Positions 17,281-26,594 are shown, numbered from the stretch's first letter. The stretch: 64,000 bases of DNA from JBAYNW01 sp041678605 (GCA_041678605.1 JBAYNW010000002.1:1-64000), one strand, 5' to 3'. Numbers and translations: made by a program. Notes: a model not told the origin generated them from the sequence alone.

Positions 17281-17323
17281 AGGAGCGAAGTGACTGAGTG
17301 ACTAAGTGACTAAGTGATTAAGT
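17281..17323. repeat. Tandem octamers GTGACTAA after pilin 1
   Basis: About four copies of an 8-bp unit (GTGACTGA, GTGACTAA, GTGACTAA, GTGATTAA), then AATAATGCTTCGCAAATTTT. The same octamers plus that tail occur inverted at 59305-59378. Confidence 0.8.
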
Positions 17324-17366
17324 TCAATAATGCTTCGCAAATTTTTAAAAAAGCAGTCAAACCACT

Positions 17367-17445
17367 GTAGGTTGGGGTTTTGTCTGACCCCCTCCCCCCT
17401 TGAGGGGTGATGGCTTGGGGTGGGGGGATTAAAATCTACCCCAAC
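17367..17445. repeat. REP palindrome interrupted by a second repeat
   Basis: The left arm GTAGGTTGGGGTTT (17367-17380) and right arm CTACCCCAAC (17436-17445) of the RAYT-type palindrome are separated by 55 bp of C-rich/G-rich sequence (CCCCTTGAGGGGTGATGGC and neighbours) related to the repeat in priA at 814. It looks like one repeat inserted into another. Confidence 0.7.
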
Positions 17446-17450
17446 ATTAA

Positions 17451-20057
17451 TTAAACCGATTTTTTAAATTCTTCCAACGCTGAATCCACGGAGGATAAAT
17501 CATTTAACCCGCCACCCTGGGCGAATTGTGGGCGGCCGCCGCCTTTTCCGCCGCAAGCTTGAGCTATTTTGCTGACGATTTGTCCCGCATTTAACCCTTT
17601 TGCCACAAAATTATCGGAAACTTTTGCAACAATTGTCGTGCCTGAACCGTCTGTTTTCGGCGAAACAACTACAATAATCGAATCCCCGAGTTTTCGGCCT
17701 AAAAATTCAACCCCTTCTTTTACCGCATTGGCATCCATTGCGTCAATTTTTTCAATAAACAATTTCCCGCCTTCGATTTCAACTGCTTTTGCGGCATAAG
17801 CGGCGAATTTTTGTTTCGCCATAACTGTTTGCAAAGTTGCCAGTTCCTTTTGAAGAGTTTTGTTTTCTTCCTGTAATTTCTCGACACGTCCGAAAACCTC
17901 TTCATAAGGTGCTTTAAAGTGAGCCGATAATTTATCAATCACATCTTCTTTATCATTTAAATATTCAATTGCTGATTTTCCCACTACCGTTTCTATTCTT
18001 CTTGTACCTGCCGCAATCGCACTCTCCGAAACAATTTTCATTAACCTCAAATCGCCGATGTTGCGGGCATGGGTCCCCCCGCAGAACTCTTTGGAAATGC
18101 CGCCAATGCTTACCACCCGAACTTCATCCTCATATTTTTCGCCAAAAAGTGCCGTTGCACCAGTCCTCTGGGCTTCTTCAATTCCCATGACTTTTGTCGT
18201 CACTTCAAGTTTTTCGCCAATCCAATCGTTGATTATTTTTTCTACACGCTTGATTTCAGCTTGACTCATAGCTCTGTTAAGAGAAAAGTCAAAACGGGTC
18301 CGGCCTTCTTCAACCTGTGAACCTGCCTGTTTAACTTCATTTCCCAAAACTTTTACCAATGCAGCCTGAAGCAAGTGTGCGGCTGTGTGGTGAATTCTGA
18401 TTTCTTCACGGCGTGAGGCATCAATTTTGGCTTTAACTGTATCGCCAACCTTAATTTCTTCTTCAGGTTTTTCGCATCTGTGAACAAACAAATGATTTAC
18501 TTTGAATGTTGTAAGCATATTAAGATTGAAAGCTAACCCTCCAACCTTCAAACTTCCCGAATCGCCTACCTGTCCGCCACTCTCGGCGTAGAAAGGAGTT
18601 TTGTCCAAAATTATATCAACATAACTATCGCCTTCGACCGTCGCTAAAATTTTCGCTTCACATTCATCTTTTTCATACCCGACAAATTCTGTTGCACCAA
18701 ATTGTTTTTCAATATCAACGTATTTTAAGTCATCAGTCAGAACAATTTTTTGAACAGCAGCTTTAGCACGTGTTTTTTGCTCCTGCATTTCTTTGTTAAA
18801 ACCGTCTGTGTCGACTTTTAGCCCGCTCTCGGCGGCGATTTCAACGGTCAATTCGAGCGGAAAACCGAAAGTGTCATAAAGTTTGAACGCATCTTCGCCC
18901 GAAACATCTTTTTTTTGAATAAGTAAACCCTCAAGAAGTTTGTAACCCCTGTCAAGAGTTTTATTGAACTGTTCTTCTTCTTTTTTAATAATTTCGTTAA
19001 TTTGTAGCTGATTTTTAATCAACTCAGGGTAGGCTTTGCCGTAATTTTTAACTACAACGTCTACTAATTTATGCAAAAACGGAAGCTCAAGCCCCAGCAT
19101 TTTTCCGTGTCTTAAGGCACGGCGTAAAATCATTCTCAAAACGTAGCTTCTGCCTTCATTCCCCGGCATCACGCCGTCATTTATAAGGAAAGTTACACAG
19201 CGGGCATGGTCTGTGATAATTCTGAGCGAAACGTCTGTTTTTTCTGACTTTTTATATTCAACGCCCGTCATTTTACAAACTTCATCCAAAATCGGCTTTA
19301 GCAGGTCTGTTTCAAAAGTTGAAGTTTTGCCTTGAACAACCATGGCAACCCGTTCCAACCCCATGCCTGTGTCGACGTTTTTCTTTTCAAGAGGGGAAAG
19401 TTTTCCGTCCTCGTCCTGAAACATTTCCATGAAAACCAGATTCCAGATTTCGACCCAGCGGTCACATTCGCAGGTATTAATCCCGCAGTTGTCCGAGCAT
19501 TTGAATTCTTCACCTAAATCGTAGTGAATTTCTGAGCATGGCCCGCAAGGTCCGGTTGCTCCGGGAGGTCCCCAGAAATTGTCTTTTTTGCCTTTTCTCA
19601 AGATACGCTCAGGTGCAATTCCTGTTTGTTTCCAAATTTCAAACGCTTCGTCATCGTCTTTGTAAATTGTTACCCACAGTCTGTTTTTGTCAAGCTTCAG
19701 GTAATTTGTAACAAAATCCCAACTCCAGGGGATAATTTCCTTTTTGAAATAGTCGCCGAAGCTGAAATTTCCGAGCATTTCGAAAAAAGTGTGATGGCGA
19801 GGTGTCCTGCCTACATTTTCAATATCGGAATCTTTTCCGCCGGCTCTGGCACATTTTTGGCAGGAAGTGGCACGAGGAGGCTTCATTTTGGGCTTTTCTA
19901 ATCCTAAAAATATAGGAACAAACTGAAGCATGCCGGCAGTTGTCAGCAAAACAGTCGGATTATCCGGCACAAGGTTTGAACTTTCAACAATCGTATGTGA
20001 GTGCTTTTCTTTAAAAAAATCCAAAAATAAATCTCTTACTTCATTTCCGCTTAACAT
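17451..20057 (-). CDS. alaS: Alanyl-tRNA synthetase
   Basis: An 868-residue enzyme of normal length that charges tRNA-Ala and edits mischarged Ser/Gly. It shows the class II catalytic core (TTAGMLQFVPIFLG, RHHTFFEMLGNFSFGDYF, GMGLERVAMV), the editing-domain zinc motif HHTAAHLL with CGGTHARNIGD, a coiled coil around 700-745, and the C-Ala domain rich in glycine (CGGKGGGRPQFAQGGG). AGAGGAAC precedes the ATG. Transcribed alone; a perfect palindrome lies upstream. Confidence 0.98.
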   Translation of the reverse strand: MLSGNEVRDLFLDFFKEKHSHTIVESSNLVPDNPTVLLTTAGMLQFVPIFLGLEKPKMKPPRATSCQKCARAGGKDSDIENVGRTPRHHTFFEMLGNFSFGDYFKKEIIPWSWDFVTNYLKLDKNRLWVTIYKDDDEAFEIWKQTGIAPERILRKGKKDNFWGPPGATGPCGPCSEIHYDLGEEFKCSDNCGINTCECDRWVEIWNLVFMEMFQDEDGKLSPLEKKNVDTGMGLERVAMVVQGKTSTFETDLLKPILDEVCKMTGVEYKKSEKTDVSLRIITDHARCVTFLINDGVMPGNEGRSYVLRMILRRALRHGKMLGLELPFLHKLVDVVVKNYGKAYPELIKNQLQINEIIKKEEEQFNKTLDRGYKLLEGLLIQKKDVSGEDAFKLYDTFGFPLELTVEIAAESGLKVDTDGFNKEMQEQKTRAKAAVQKIVLTDDLKYVDIEKQFGATEFVGYEKDECEAKILATVEGDSYVDIILDKTPFYAESGGQVGDSGSLKVGGLAFNLNMLTTFKVNHLFVHRCEKPEEEIKVGDTVKAKIDASRREEIRIHHTAAHLLQAALVKVLGNEVKQAGSQVEEGRTRFDFSLNRAMSQAEIKRVEKIINDWIGEKLEVTTKVMGIEEAQRTGATALFGEKYEDEVRVVSIGGISKEFCGGTHARNIGDLRLMKIVSESAIAAGTRRIETVVGKSAIEYLNDKEDVIDKLSAHFKAPYEEVFGRVEKLQEENKTLQKELATLQTVMAKQKFAAYAAKAVEIEGGKLFIEKIDAMDANAVKEGVEFLGRKLGDSIIVVVSPKTDGSGTTIVAKVSDNFVAKGLNAGQIVSKIAQACGGKGGGRPQFAQGGGLNDLSSVDSALEEFKKSV

Positions 20058-20095
20058 TTGTTCCTCTTTTCTGCTTTGTTAAATTATATATTAAA

Positions 20096-20141
20096 CAAGG
20101 CGGAAATTAAATTTTTTGCAAAAAATTTAATTTCCGCCTTG
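20096..20141. repeat. Perfect 46-bp palindrome upstream of alaS
   Basis: Stem CAAGGCGGAAATTAAATTTT plus TT, 22 bp, with a 2-nt centre (GC). It lies 39 bp upstream of the alaS start. As RNA it would form a long hairpin, possibly a terminator for a transcript coming from the tRNA side or a regulatory structure. No U-run follows on either strand. Confidence 0.7.
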
Positions 20142-20263
20142 CCTGTGAAAATTTATATGATAGGATAAGAGGAAATAGTGAATAGGAAACAGGAAACAGA
20201 ATAAATTTTTGTAAAGCAAAAATTAACTTTTAACCTCTACCTTTTTACTTTTTACTCCAACAA

Positions 20264-20280
20264 GCCTCGGTAGCTCAGCT
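20264..20280 (+). pseudogene. 5' fragment of a tRNA-Arg gene
   Basis: The first 17 bases of the tRNA-Arg at 20402 (GCCTCGGTAGCTCAGCT), with three identical bases before it, recur here and then diverge. No anticodon arm follows. This is a broken copy left by duplication or integration. Confidence 0.7.
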
Positions 20281-20401
20281 CCGTTGAATCTTTTACGGAA
20301 GTAAAAGGTCAACATAAGTTAGATTTAGCTCTAGCCGGCTGAGATGGGGCAAAAAAATCGCAAAAGAATGACAATTAAATAAAAACAGAAACTTTAAGCA
20401 A

Positions 20402-20454
<53 letters not shown>

Positions 20455-20475
<21 letters not shown>

Positions 20476-20671
20476 TTTTTCTCAGGTAATAGGGCTTTAA
20501 GTCTTGCGATTTTCCGCTGTTGTTTTTTAAACAACCTCCATTTCGAACGATACTTAATCGTTCTCACGGAGTCCTTGTTCAAATCGCATCCGGGGTATTT
20601 TTCTCAGATAATAGGGCTTTAAGTCTTGCGATTTTCCGCTGTTGTTTTTCAAACAACCTCCATTTCGAAAA
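20455..20671 (+). repeat. Tandem duplication of a tRNA 3' end plus flank
   Basis: About 95 bp from the T arm of the tRNA-Arg through its downstream hairpin (20455-20549) is repeated at 20577-20671 with about three differences, offset 122 bp. The second copy has no 5' half. This is the scar expected from repeated integration at a tRNA 3' end. Confidence 0.85.
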
Positions 20672-20697
20672 CAATAAAACTCAGAGAGGAAGAGGGT

Positions 20698-20877
20698 TTT
20701 GAGCAGTTGTACGAAAAAATCATACAACTGAAATTAATATCGTCTGACGGTAAAAAATACGAAATCGACTGTGCAAATGCAGAGACGCTTTTCCGCATAA
20801 TCCAATCAATCCCGAGCAAAAAAGCCGAGCCGCCCCTCTCACGTCTCACTTTTTGCGAAGCCGTTTTTTTGTGGTAA
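20698..20877 (+). pseudogene. Remnant of a Bro-N type antirepressor gene
   Basis: An open frame encodes EQLYEKIIQLKLISSDGKKY, then EIDCANAETLFRII and QSIPSKKAEP, the conserved core of Bro-N (phage antirepressor-like) proteins. The usual following PFKxWLA is replaced by an unrelated tail and stop, and the N-terminal half is missing. There is no start with a ribosome site. Read as a fragment of an element once inserted at the tRNA locus. Confidence 0.65.
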
Positions 20878-20890
20878 AATAAAACCATAC

Positions 20891-20964
20891 GCCCCTGTAG
20901 CTCAGATGGATAGAGCGATAGCGTCCTAAGCTGTGCGTCGTTGGTTCGAATCCGACCAGGGGTA
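20891..20964 (+). tRNA. tRNA-Arg (anticodon CCT)
   Basis: Complete cloverleaf: acceptor GCCCCTG with CAGGGGT, D arm GCTCAGATGGATAGAGC, anticodon loop GTCCTAA, T arm TTGGTTCGAATCCGA, discriminator A, no CCA. Position 32 is G, which is uncommon. It reads AGG. Its 3' end is repeated at 22803. Confidence 0.92.
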
Positions 20965-20969
20965 TTTTT
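20948..20969 (+). repeat. Attachment-site-like repeat, left copy (tRNA 3' end)
   Basis: The 22 bp GAATCCGACCAGGGG plus TATTTTT form the tRNA-Arg(CCT) 3' end and are repeated exactly at 22803-22824. Together they bracket a 1.85-kb island. Confidence 0.8.
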
Positions 20970-21143
20970 TCGGATTTAGAATAATTATTGTTATACCGTT
21001 ATTCGAACTGGGGTCTTAAAAAAGTTCTCGATAAAATTGTAAGTTATTTTACGTAGTCAAAAATACCTAAGTATTAATACTGACTTGCGGTTTAGACATA
21101 AATAATAAAAAATATAAAGATACAGAAAGAAGCGAGGGAATAT

Positions 21144-21462
21144 ATGTATAGAGATTTGATTATTATGACAAAATCGGATAAACATGGCGGATTTTGCGTT
21201 GTTGGAATAGATACAACAGATGGAAATTTTATTTGTTCAAATTACAAATGCACAAATTTATTCCAATTTTAAAAATAAAACAAAAATGTCTTTTACTTTT
21301 AAGGGTAGTAAATATACGGATATGTCCGTAACTGACCCTGATTATTACGATAAAGATAGGACTTATCCGAAATTAAATGTGGTGTTTAGCTTGCCAGACG
21401 ATAAATGGAGCAGTGTTAACAACAAATATTACAAGTTCGCAGCCAAGATTTTTGAAGTATAA
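21144..21462 (+). pseudogene. Dual-OB-domain-like gene, internally deleted and frameshifted
   Basis: A good ribosome site (GAGGGA) leads ATG 21144 and MYRDLIIMTKSDKHGGFCVV, then GIDTTDGNFI, after which the frame changes. The other frame continues VQITNAQIYSNFKNKTKM, FTFKGSKYTDMSVTDPDYY and ends YYKFAAKIFEV. Both halves resemble the two ends of dual-OB-domain proteins of more than 200 residues; the middle is absent and the halves are out of frame by one. It lies 20 bp before the first DUF488 gene. Confidence 0.6.
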
Positions 21463-21482
21463 TTACTATTAAAGGAGTAATT

Positions 21483-22088
21483 ATGGCTTCAGTTTTTACA
21501 ATCGGATATGCAGCTTTTCATATTGATGATTTTATTGATGTTTTAAAAAGTCATAAAATTTCACATCTTATTGATGTCCGAAGCAATCCTGTATCTGAAT
21601 ATTTTCAAGACTATAATAGTTTTAATCTTGAGCCAAAATTAAGACAACATAATATTATTTATGAAAATTTTGCATTGGAATTTGGGGCAAGACAATGCAA
21701 TAAAGAGTTTTTTTCTAAAGGCGGTTGTGTAGATTTTGAAAAATTTACTCAATCTGAACAATTTAAAAATGGTTTAACCAAAATTAAAAATGGGCTTAAT
21801 GCAGGTACTAATTTTGTGCTGATGTGTGCGGAAAAAGATCCGATAAATTGTCACAGAAGTATTATGATTGCACATGCAATGCAAAAAAATGGCATTGAAG
21901 TTTTACATATTATGTCCGACAAACAATTACAGTCGCAAAGCGAAATTGACAAAAGACTTTTAGAACTTTATTTCTCTGACAGAAATCAGCTTAATTTATT
22001 CGCCCAAAGCTCTGATGAACAGGAATTAATTGAACAGGCTTATAAAAAACAGAACGAAAAAATCGGATATAGATTGGAGCAGGCATAA
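21483..22088 (+). CDS. DUF488 family protein, first copy
   Basis: A 201-residue DUF488 protein: FTIGYAAFHIDDFIDVL, the HLIDVRSNPVSEYF segment and the conserved MCAEKDPINCHRS motif, whose Cys, His and Arg suggest a catalytic or nucleotide-binding site. The family's biochemical role is not established. AAAGGAGT precedes the ATG. It forms a unit with the dual-OB remnant and a second DUF488 gene inside the tRNA-bounded island. Confidence 0.85.
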   Translation: MASVFTIGYAAFHIDDFIDVLKSHKISHLIDVRSNPVSEYFQDYNSFNLEPKLRQHNIIYENFALEFGARQCNKEFFSKGGCVDFEKFTQSEQFKNGLTKIKNGLNAGTNFVLMCAEKDPINCHRSIMIAHAMQKNGIEVLHIMSDKQLQSQSEIDKRLLELYFSDRNQLNLFAQSSDEQELIEQAYKKQNEKIGYRLEQA

Positions 22089-22528
22089 ATATTTTTACAA
22101 TCGGGTTTGCACAAAAAAGTGCAGAAGATTTTTTTAAATTATTAATTGCTAATAAAATTGAATGCCTTGTTGATATTAGGTTAAATAATTCTTCTCAGCT
22201 TGCAGGATTTACCAAGCAAAAAGATTTGCAATATTTTCTAAAAACTATTGCAAAAATAGATTACATTCATGACATAAAGTATGCTCCGACTAAAGATATT
22301 TTGGATAATTATAAATCCGGCAAACTAAGCTGGGAAGATTACAAAGTAAAATATTATAATTTAATAAGTGCAAGAAAAGTTGAAGATTTATTTAAAAATT
22401 CAGTCAAAGGCAAATATTTAAACATTTGCTTGCTGTGTAGTGAATCGCAGGCAACAAACTGCCACAGAAGACTCTTTGCAGAATATTTAAAATCAAAATT
22501 GAATGATGTAAAAATTGTTCATTTGTAA
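22085..22528 (+). CDS. DUF488 family protein, second copy, lacking a standard start codon
   Basis: About 147 residues of a compact DUF488 protein: INIFTIGFAQKSAEDFF, CLVDIRLNNSSQLAGF, LCSESQATNCHRRLFAEYL. The open frame begins just before this, but the expected start is ATA (22085-22087), overlapping the previous stop as ATAA with GGAG upstream. An ancestral ATGA overlap changed by G to A would give exactly this: the stop survives, the start is lost. The first standard start is TTG 22226, which would remove the N-terminal third. Possibly inactive or weakly translated. Confidence 0.7.
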   Translation: MNIFTIGFAQKSAEDFFKLLIANKIECLVDIRLNNSSQLAGFTKQKDLQYFLKTIAKIDYIHDIKYAPTKDILDNYKSGKLSWEDYKVKYYNLISARKVEDLFKNSVKGKYLNICLLCSESQATNCHRRLFAEYLKSKLNDVKIVHL

Positions 22529-22802
22529 GATTTTGGCTAAAAACTTCCGACTTTTTATGTCACACTACATTTCAGCTTATCTGTAATCGGCTTTGCCTCA
22601 ACAGCTTAGCTTCAATTACGGAGACAAGCTCACTAGGCTCATTCTTCGCCTGTTCGTTTTGTCAAACCTTGATACAAAAATGTCAAACTCACTGACACAC
22701 GACAAACCGATTTGTTACTCCAGCAGGTTGTAACAAATTGGGTATCAGCCCGCAAGCGGACATCCTGCCTCGTATGGCTCAGTTTTCGCCTACGATGCAA
22801 GA
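22529..22802. other. Non-coding part of the tRNA island
   Basis: No supported gene. The stretch ends at the tRNA 3'-end repeat. Its GC content is higher than the genes beside it and it contains short inverted words (TGTAACAAATTGGG; AAACCGATTTGTTAC), consistent with decayed element DNA. Confidence 0.4.
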
Positions 22803-22824
22803 GAATCCGACCAGGGGTATTTTT
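22803..22824 (+). repeat. Attachment-site-like repeat, right copy
   Basis: Exact 22-bp copy of the tRNA-Arg(CCT) 3' end and following T run at 20948-20969. No integrase is found between the copies. Confidence 0.8.
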
Positions 22825-22931
22825 CTTTACAAGAGTCAAAATTAATGAAGTAAACAAACGGTAAATTATAGTCTGTGGGTTGGGGCGAATTACATTTTAT
22901 TATTCAAATTTTTTTTAAACTCCTTAACATT

Positions 22932-22960
22932 TTGACATGCCCGTATATTTGCGGTTTAAT
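22932..22960 (+). promoter_or_regulatory. Promoter upstream of smc
   Basis: TTGACA, 17-bp spacer, TTTAAT. It lies 54 bp before the smc ATG and is the only good match in the spacer. Confidence 0.65.
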
Positions 22961-23013
22961 AAGTGTATCTAGATATTGGGTAAAAAATAATCAGACTGTA
23001 ATGGTGTAAAAAA

Positions 23014-26000
23014 ATGTACATTAAGCAACTGGAAGTTGACAACTTTAAATCTTTTGCCAACAAAATTGATATCCCTTTGCTGAAAGGGTTTACGACAATT
23101 TCAGGACCAAACGGGTCCGGTAAAAGTAATATCATTGATAGTATTCTCTTCGCACTCGGGCTTTCGACTTCAAGAACCCTGAGGGCGGAAAAGTTGTTCC
23201 ATCTTATTTCTACCCACACAAAAAGAAATGAAGCCGTTGTTAAAGTTACCTTCGGAGAAACCGAGGACGGGCAAGATTTTGCCATCGCAAGAAAAATTAA
23301 AAAATCATCTCAGGGCTACAACAGCATTTACTACCTTAACGACAAAATCGTTACCCTGACTGAAATCCATACCATTCTGGAAAAACATAACATAACCCCA
23401 AACAGCTACAATGTCATAATGCAAGGGGATGTAACAAGCATAACAAACTGTTCTTCAACAGACAGAAGAAAAATTATTGACGAAATTGCAGGAATAGCCG
23501 ATTTTGACCGCAGGATAGAACAGGCCACAAATGAGCTTGAAACAGTTGAAAAACGGGTTGAAAAATCTTCACTGATACTTGGTGAGGTCGACATTCGGCT
23601 TGAGCAGCTCAAAGAAGAAAGAGAAGTCGCACTCAAATACCAAAAATTAAAAACCGAAAAAACTTCACTGGAAGGGCAAATTAACACCGTAAAATTCTTT
23701 GATTTGAAACGAAATCTCGAAAAAGCCCACGAAAACATCCTTGAATTTACAAAGAAGAAAAAGCAGGAAGAAGCCAAGCACAAAGATTTAGACGAAAGAT
23801 TAACCCTGATAAAATCTAAGTATCAGGAAATTTCGGAACTCGTAAGAGAAAAAGGCGAGGCCCAACAGATTGAGATTAAAAAGCAGGCCGAAGAAACAAA
23901 AGGTGCAATAGAGAGAAAACAATCCGCAATAAATTATGCCGACAAGCAAATTCAGGACGGATTAAAGGCAAGCGAAAACTCCAAAAACGGAATCGAAGTC
24001 CAAAAAAAGAAAATAGAAGATGCCGAACTTAAAATTCAGCTTAAAAAAGACGAAATAAAGGGAATTGAGGAAAATATCGCAGCCCGAAAAGCCGAATTTA
24101 AAAAGATTTTGGAAGAAATGACCGGACTCAACCAAACCGCCGATCAGCATATCGAAAAACGCAACCAATTAAGAAAAGAACTTGAAACACTTCAAGATAA
24201 AGAAAACAGCCTTATTAAAGAAAAATTGCCGCTTGAAAGTGAGCTGAAAGGGCTTCAAAAAGAAGTTTCCGACGCCGAAGAGCAAATCGAAAAATTAAAC
24301 AACTTTAAGAAAAATTTCTTCTCAAATAAAGACTTATTAAATACTCAGGTTTCTGAATTAAAGCGGGAAATGGATGATTTAAAAATTGTTCAGCAAAATG
24401 CAATGCACGATTTGGATACTACAAAAAATGAAATTTCCGACCTGAATTACAATATCCAAATGGCTTACCGCAAAATTTCTTCCATGGAAGCACAAAAAAT
24501 GGCAGCGGAAGAAGCCAACTTCGGGCGTGCGATTGACACGGTAATGAACGCCAAATTGAAAGGGGTTCACGCACCTCTGGTCAAACTCGGAAAAGTTGAT
24601 AAAGAGTATGCAACCGCACTTGAAATAGCAATCGGCGGCAGAATGACCCACGTTGTAGTTGATGACGAACATGTCGGTTCTGTGGCAATCGAGCTTTTGA
24701 AATCCTCAAACGCCGGACGTGCAACGTTCATCCCCCTTAATAAAATTGCCAAAGCACCTTCCAAATTGCCTCTGCCCAAAGAAAAAGGGGTCGTTGATTA
24801 TGCAATTAACTTAATCGATTTTGACGATAAATATTTGAATGCGTTCTTCTACGCACTCGGGGACACTCTCGTGGTCGAAAACCTTGAATGTGCAAAAAAA
24901 TTGATGGGCAAATTCAGGGTAGTAACTCTTGACGGTGAAATACTCGAAAAATCAGGCTCGATGACCGGCGGTACAGTAAGAAAAACTGGTTTGAGATTTA
25001 GCCAAAATGAAGATGAAGAACTTAAGAAATTCAATTCAAAACTTAAAGATATGGAAAAAAATCTTGCCGAGCTTGAAAACAAAAGAGTTTCGCTTGAGAA
25101 AAAACTGGATGAGGTCAGAAGCAATTATTCAAACACAATGACAGAGTACAATAAGGCTAATATGGAATTGGGAAGTTTAGTCAAAAATTCGGAAGATAAT
25201 GAAAGGTTAATCGCCGAAAAAACCGAATTTATAAAACTAAATGAGCCGAAAATTGAAAATATTTCTAAAAAACTTGACAAAATGGAAGAAAACCACGTTG
25301 AAGTCACAGGTTCAATTCAGGAACTTCAGGCTGAAATTGAAAGGGTCGAAAAGCTTATAAATGAGGAAGATTTAAAGGAATTAAAAGAAAAAACCGAAAG
25401 TGTCGAGTTTGAAATTAAGCGTTTGGGAACGAATTTGACCAACTCAAATAACGATTTGGCAGAATTTGGGCGTGAAATCGCATTTTTTAACGGTCTTATT
25501 GAAACTAAAACAGAAGAAATCGTTAATATCGAAAAAAACAATGTAACACTTGAAAAAGACAAAGTTACCTACGCAAAAGAGATTGAAGACTTAAAATCAG
25601 AACTTGAAAAATTGGAAGAACAAATCGAAGTAATTAACGAAAAATTGGGCGAACTTCTCAAACAGCGTGACAGTATTAACGCTGATTTGCTTGAAATTGA
25701 GAAGCAAAAGCACCTGCAAGCTTCTGACATAGAAAGAATTGCCGAGCAGATTGAATCCTTCAAGGCCCGCCGAAGAGAACTTGAACCGCAACTTGAAACA
25801 GCCAAAGCGGATTTGGAAGAAGCCGGAGTTGAAGTTAGCAAGCTTGAACCGGTCACGATTTCTATCGAAGAAATTACCGCAAAAATCAGCCGGCTTGAAA
25901 AACGAATGGAAGATTTGGGACTTGTCAATATGCGTGCATTGACTGCTTACGATGATGTTTTGGCCCGTCAGCAAGAGTTAAAAGCCCAAATAGATACACT

Positions 26001-26511
26001 TACGAAGGAAAGAAAACAGATTTTGGAACGTATGCAGGGCTATGAACAGCTAAAGAAAGAAACGTTTATGAAAACTTACAGCAACATAAACGAAAATTTC
26101 AAAGAAGTTTTCCACAGACTTTCGGACGGGGAAGGCACTTTAGTTCTGGAAAATGAAGAAGATCCGCTTTCCGGCGGGCTTACAATCGAAGCACAACCCC
26201 GTGATAAGAAAAAACAAAGACTTGAAGGTATGTCCGGCGGAGAAAAATCCTTGACGGCATTGGCGTTTGTATTTGCAATCCAAAAGTACATGCCCGCACC
26301 GTTTTACGCATTCGACGAGGTTGATATGCACTTAGACGGAATTAACGTTGAAAAATTGTCCGAGATGATTAAACATCAGGCTCAAAATACGCAATTTATA
26401 GTAGTTAGTTTGCGTAAACCTATGATAGAATCAGCGAATAGGACTATCGGCGTTACTCAAAAAGAAAAAGGAATTACCCGAGTCACCGGCGTGAAACTGA
26501 GAGAAGATTAG
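23014..26511 (+). CDS. smc: Chromosome segregation protein SMC
   Basis: An 1165-residue SMC ATPase that, with ScpA and ScpB, organises and separates chromosomes. It has Walker A GPNGSGKSNIID near residue 32, long coiled coils (about 165-505 and 670-1000), a hinge (about 510-640, with GAIGG-type turn AIGGRMTHVVV), the ABC signature LEGMSGGEKSL, and Walker B FYAFDEVDMHLDG. Start is the ATG at 23014 with only a weak GGTG site. It heads a cluster with scpA and scpB, but an ORF6N gene has come between. Confidence 0.98.
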   Translation: MYIKQLEVDNFKSFANKIDIPLLKGFTTISGPNGSGKSNIIDSILFALGLSTSRTLRAEKLFHLISTHTKRNEAVVKVTFGETEDGQDFAIARKIKKSSQGYNSIYYLNDKIVTLTEIHTILEKHNITPNSYNVIMQGDVTSITNCSSTDRRKIIDEIAGIADFDRRIEQATNELETVEKRVEKSSLILGEVDIRLEQLKEEREVALKYQKLKTEKTSLEGQINTVKFFDLKRNLEKAHENILEFTKKKKQEEAKHKDLDERLTLIKSKYQEISELVREKGEAQQIEIKKQAEETKGAIERKQSAINYADKQIQDGLKASENSKNGIEVQKKKIEDAELKIQLKKDEIKGIEENIAARKAEFKKILEEMTGLNQTADQHIEKRNQLRKELETLQDKENSLIKEKLPLESELKGLQKEVSDAEEQIEKLNNFKKNFFSNKDLLNTQVSELKREMDDLKIVQQNAMHDLDTTKNEISDLNYNIQMAYRKISSMEAQKMAAEEANFGRAIDTVMNAKLKGVHAPLVKLGKVDKEYATALEIAIGGRMTHVVVDDEHVGSVAIELLKSSNAGRATFIPLNKIAKAPSKLPLPKEKGVVDYAINLIDFDDKYLNAFFYALGDTLVVENLECAKKLMGKFRVVTLDGEILEKSGSMTGGTVRKTGLRFSQNEDEELKKFNSKLKDMEKNLAELENKRVSLEKKLDEVRSNYSNTMTEYNKANMELGSLVKNSEDNERLIAEKTEFIKLNEPKIENISKKLDKMEENHVEVTGSIQELQAEIERVEKLINEEDLKELKEKTESVEFEIKRLGTNLTNSNNDLAEFGREIAFFNGLIETKTEEIVNIEKNNVTLEKDKVTYAKEIEDLKSELEKLEEQIEVINEKLGELLKQRDSINADLLEIEKQKHLQASDIERIAEQIESFKARRRELEPQLETAKADLEEAGVEVSKLEPVTISIEEITAKISRLEKRMEDLGLVNMRALTAYDDVLARQQELKAQIDTLTKERKQILERMQGYEQLKKETFMKTYSNINENFKEVFHRLSDGEGTLVLENEEDPLSGGLTIEAQPRDKKKQRLEGMSGGEKSLTALAFVFAIQKYMPAPFYAFDEVDMHLDGINVEKLSEMIKHQAQNTQFIVVSLRKPMIESANRTIGVTQKEKGITRVTGVKLRED

Positions 26512-26518
26512 AAAGCAG

Positions 26519-26570
26519 TTTGGGGTTTCTACCCCAACAATAAAAAGCAGGGTGGGATTGCTATCCCGCC
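26519..26570. repeat. Pair of REP palindromes after smc
   Basis: TTGGGGTTTCTACCCCAAC followed, after AATAAAAA, by GCAGGGTGGGATTGCTATCC and CGCC. The same two types in the same order recur at 27165-27232. Both pairs are followed by GGAAGTAAAAGAGAAAA and then a start codon, so the block is duplicated on each side of the ORF6N gene. Confidence 0.8.
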
Positions 26571-26594
26571 AAATTAGGGAAGTAAAAGAGAAAA

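Noticed and set aside
22639..22857. 72-codon ORF on the minus strand in the tRNA island
   Set aside because: Basic, low-information sequence, no ribosome site, and it runs through the tRNA-end repeat.
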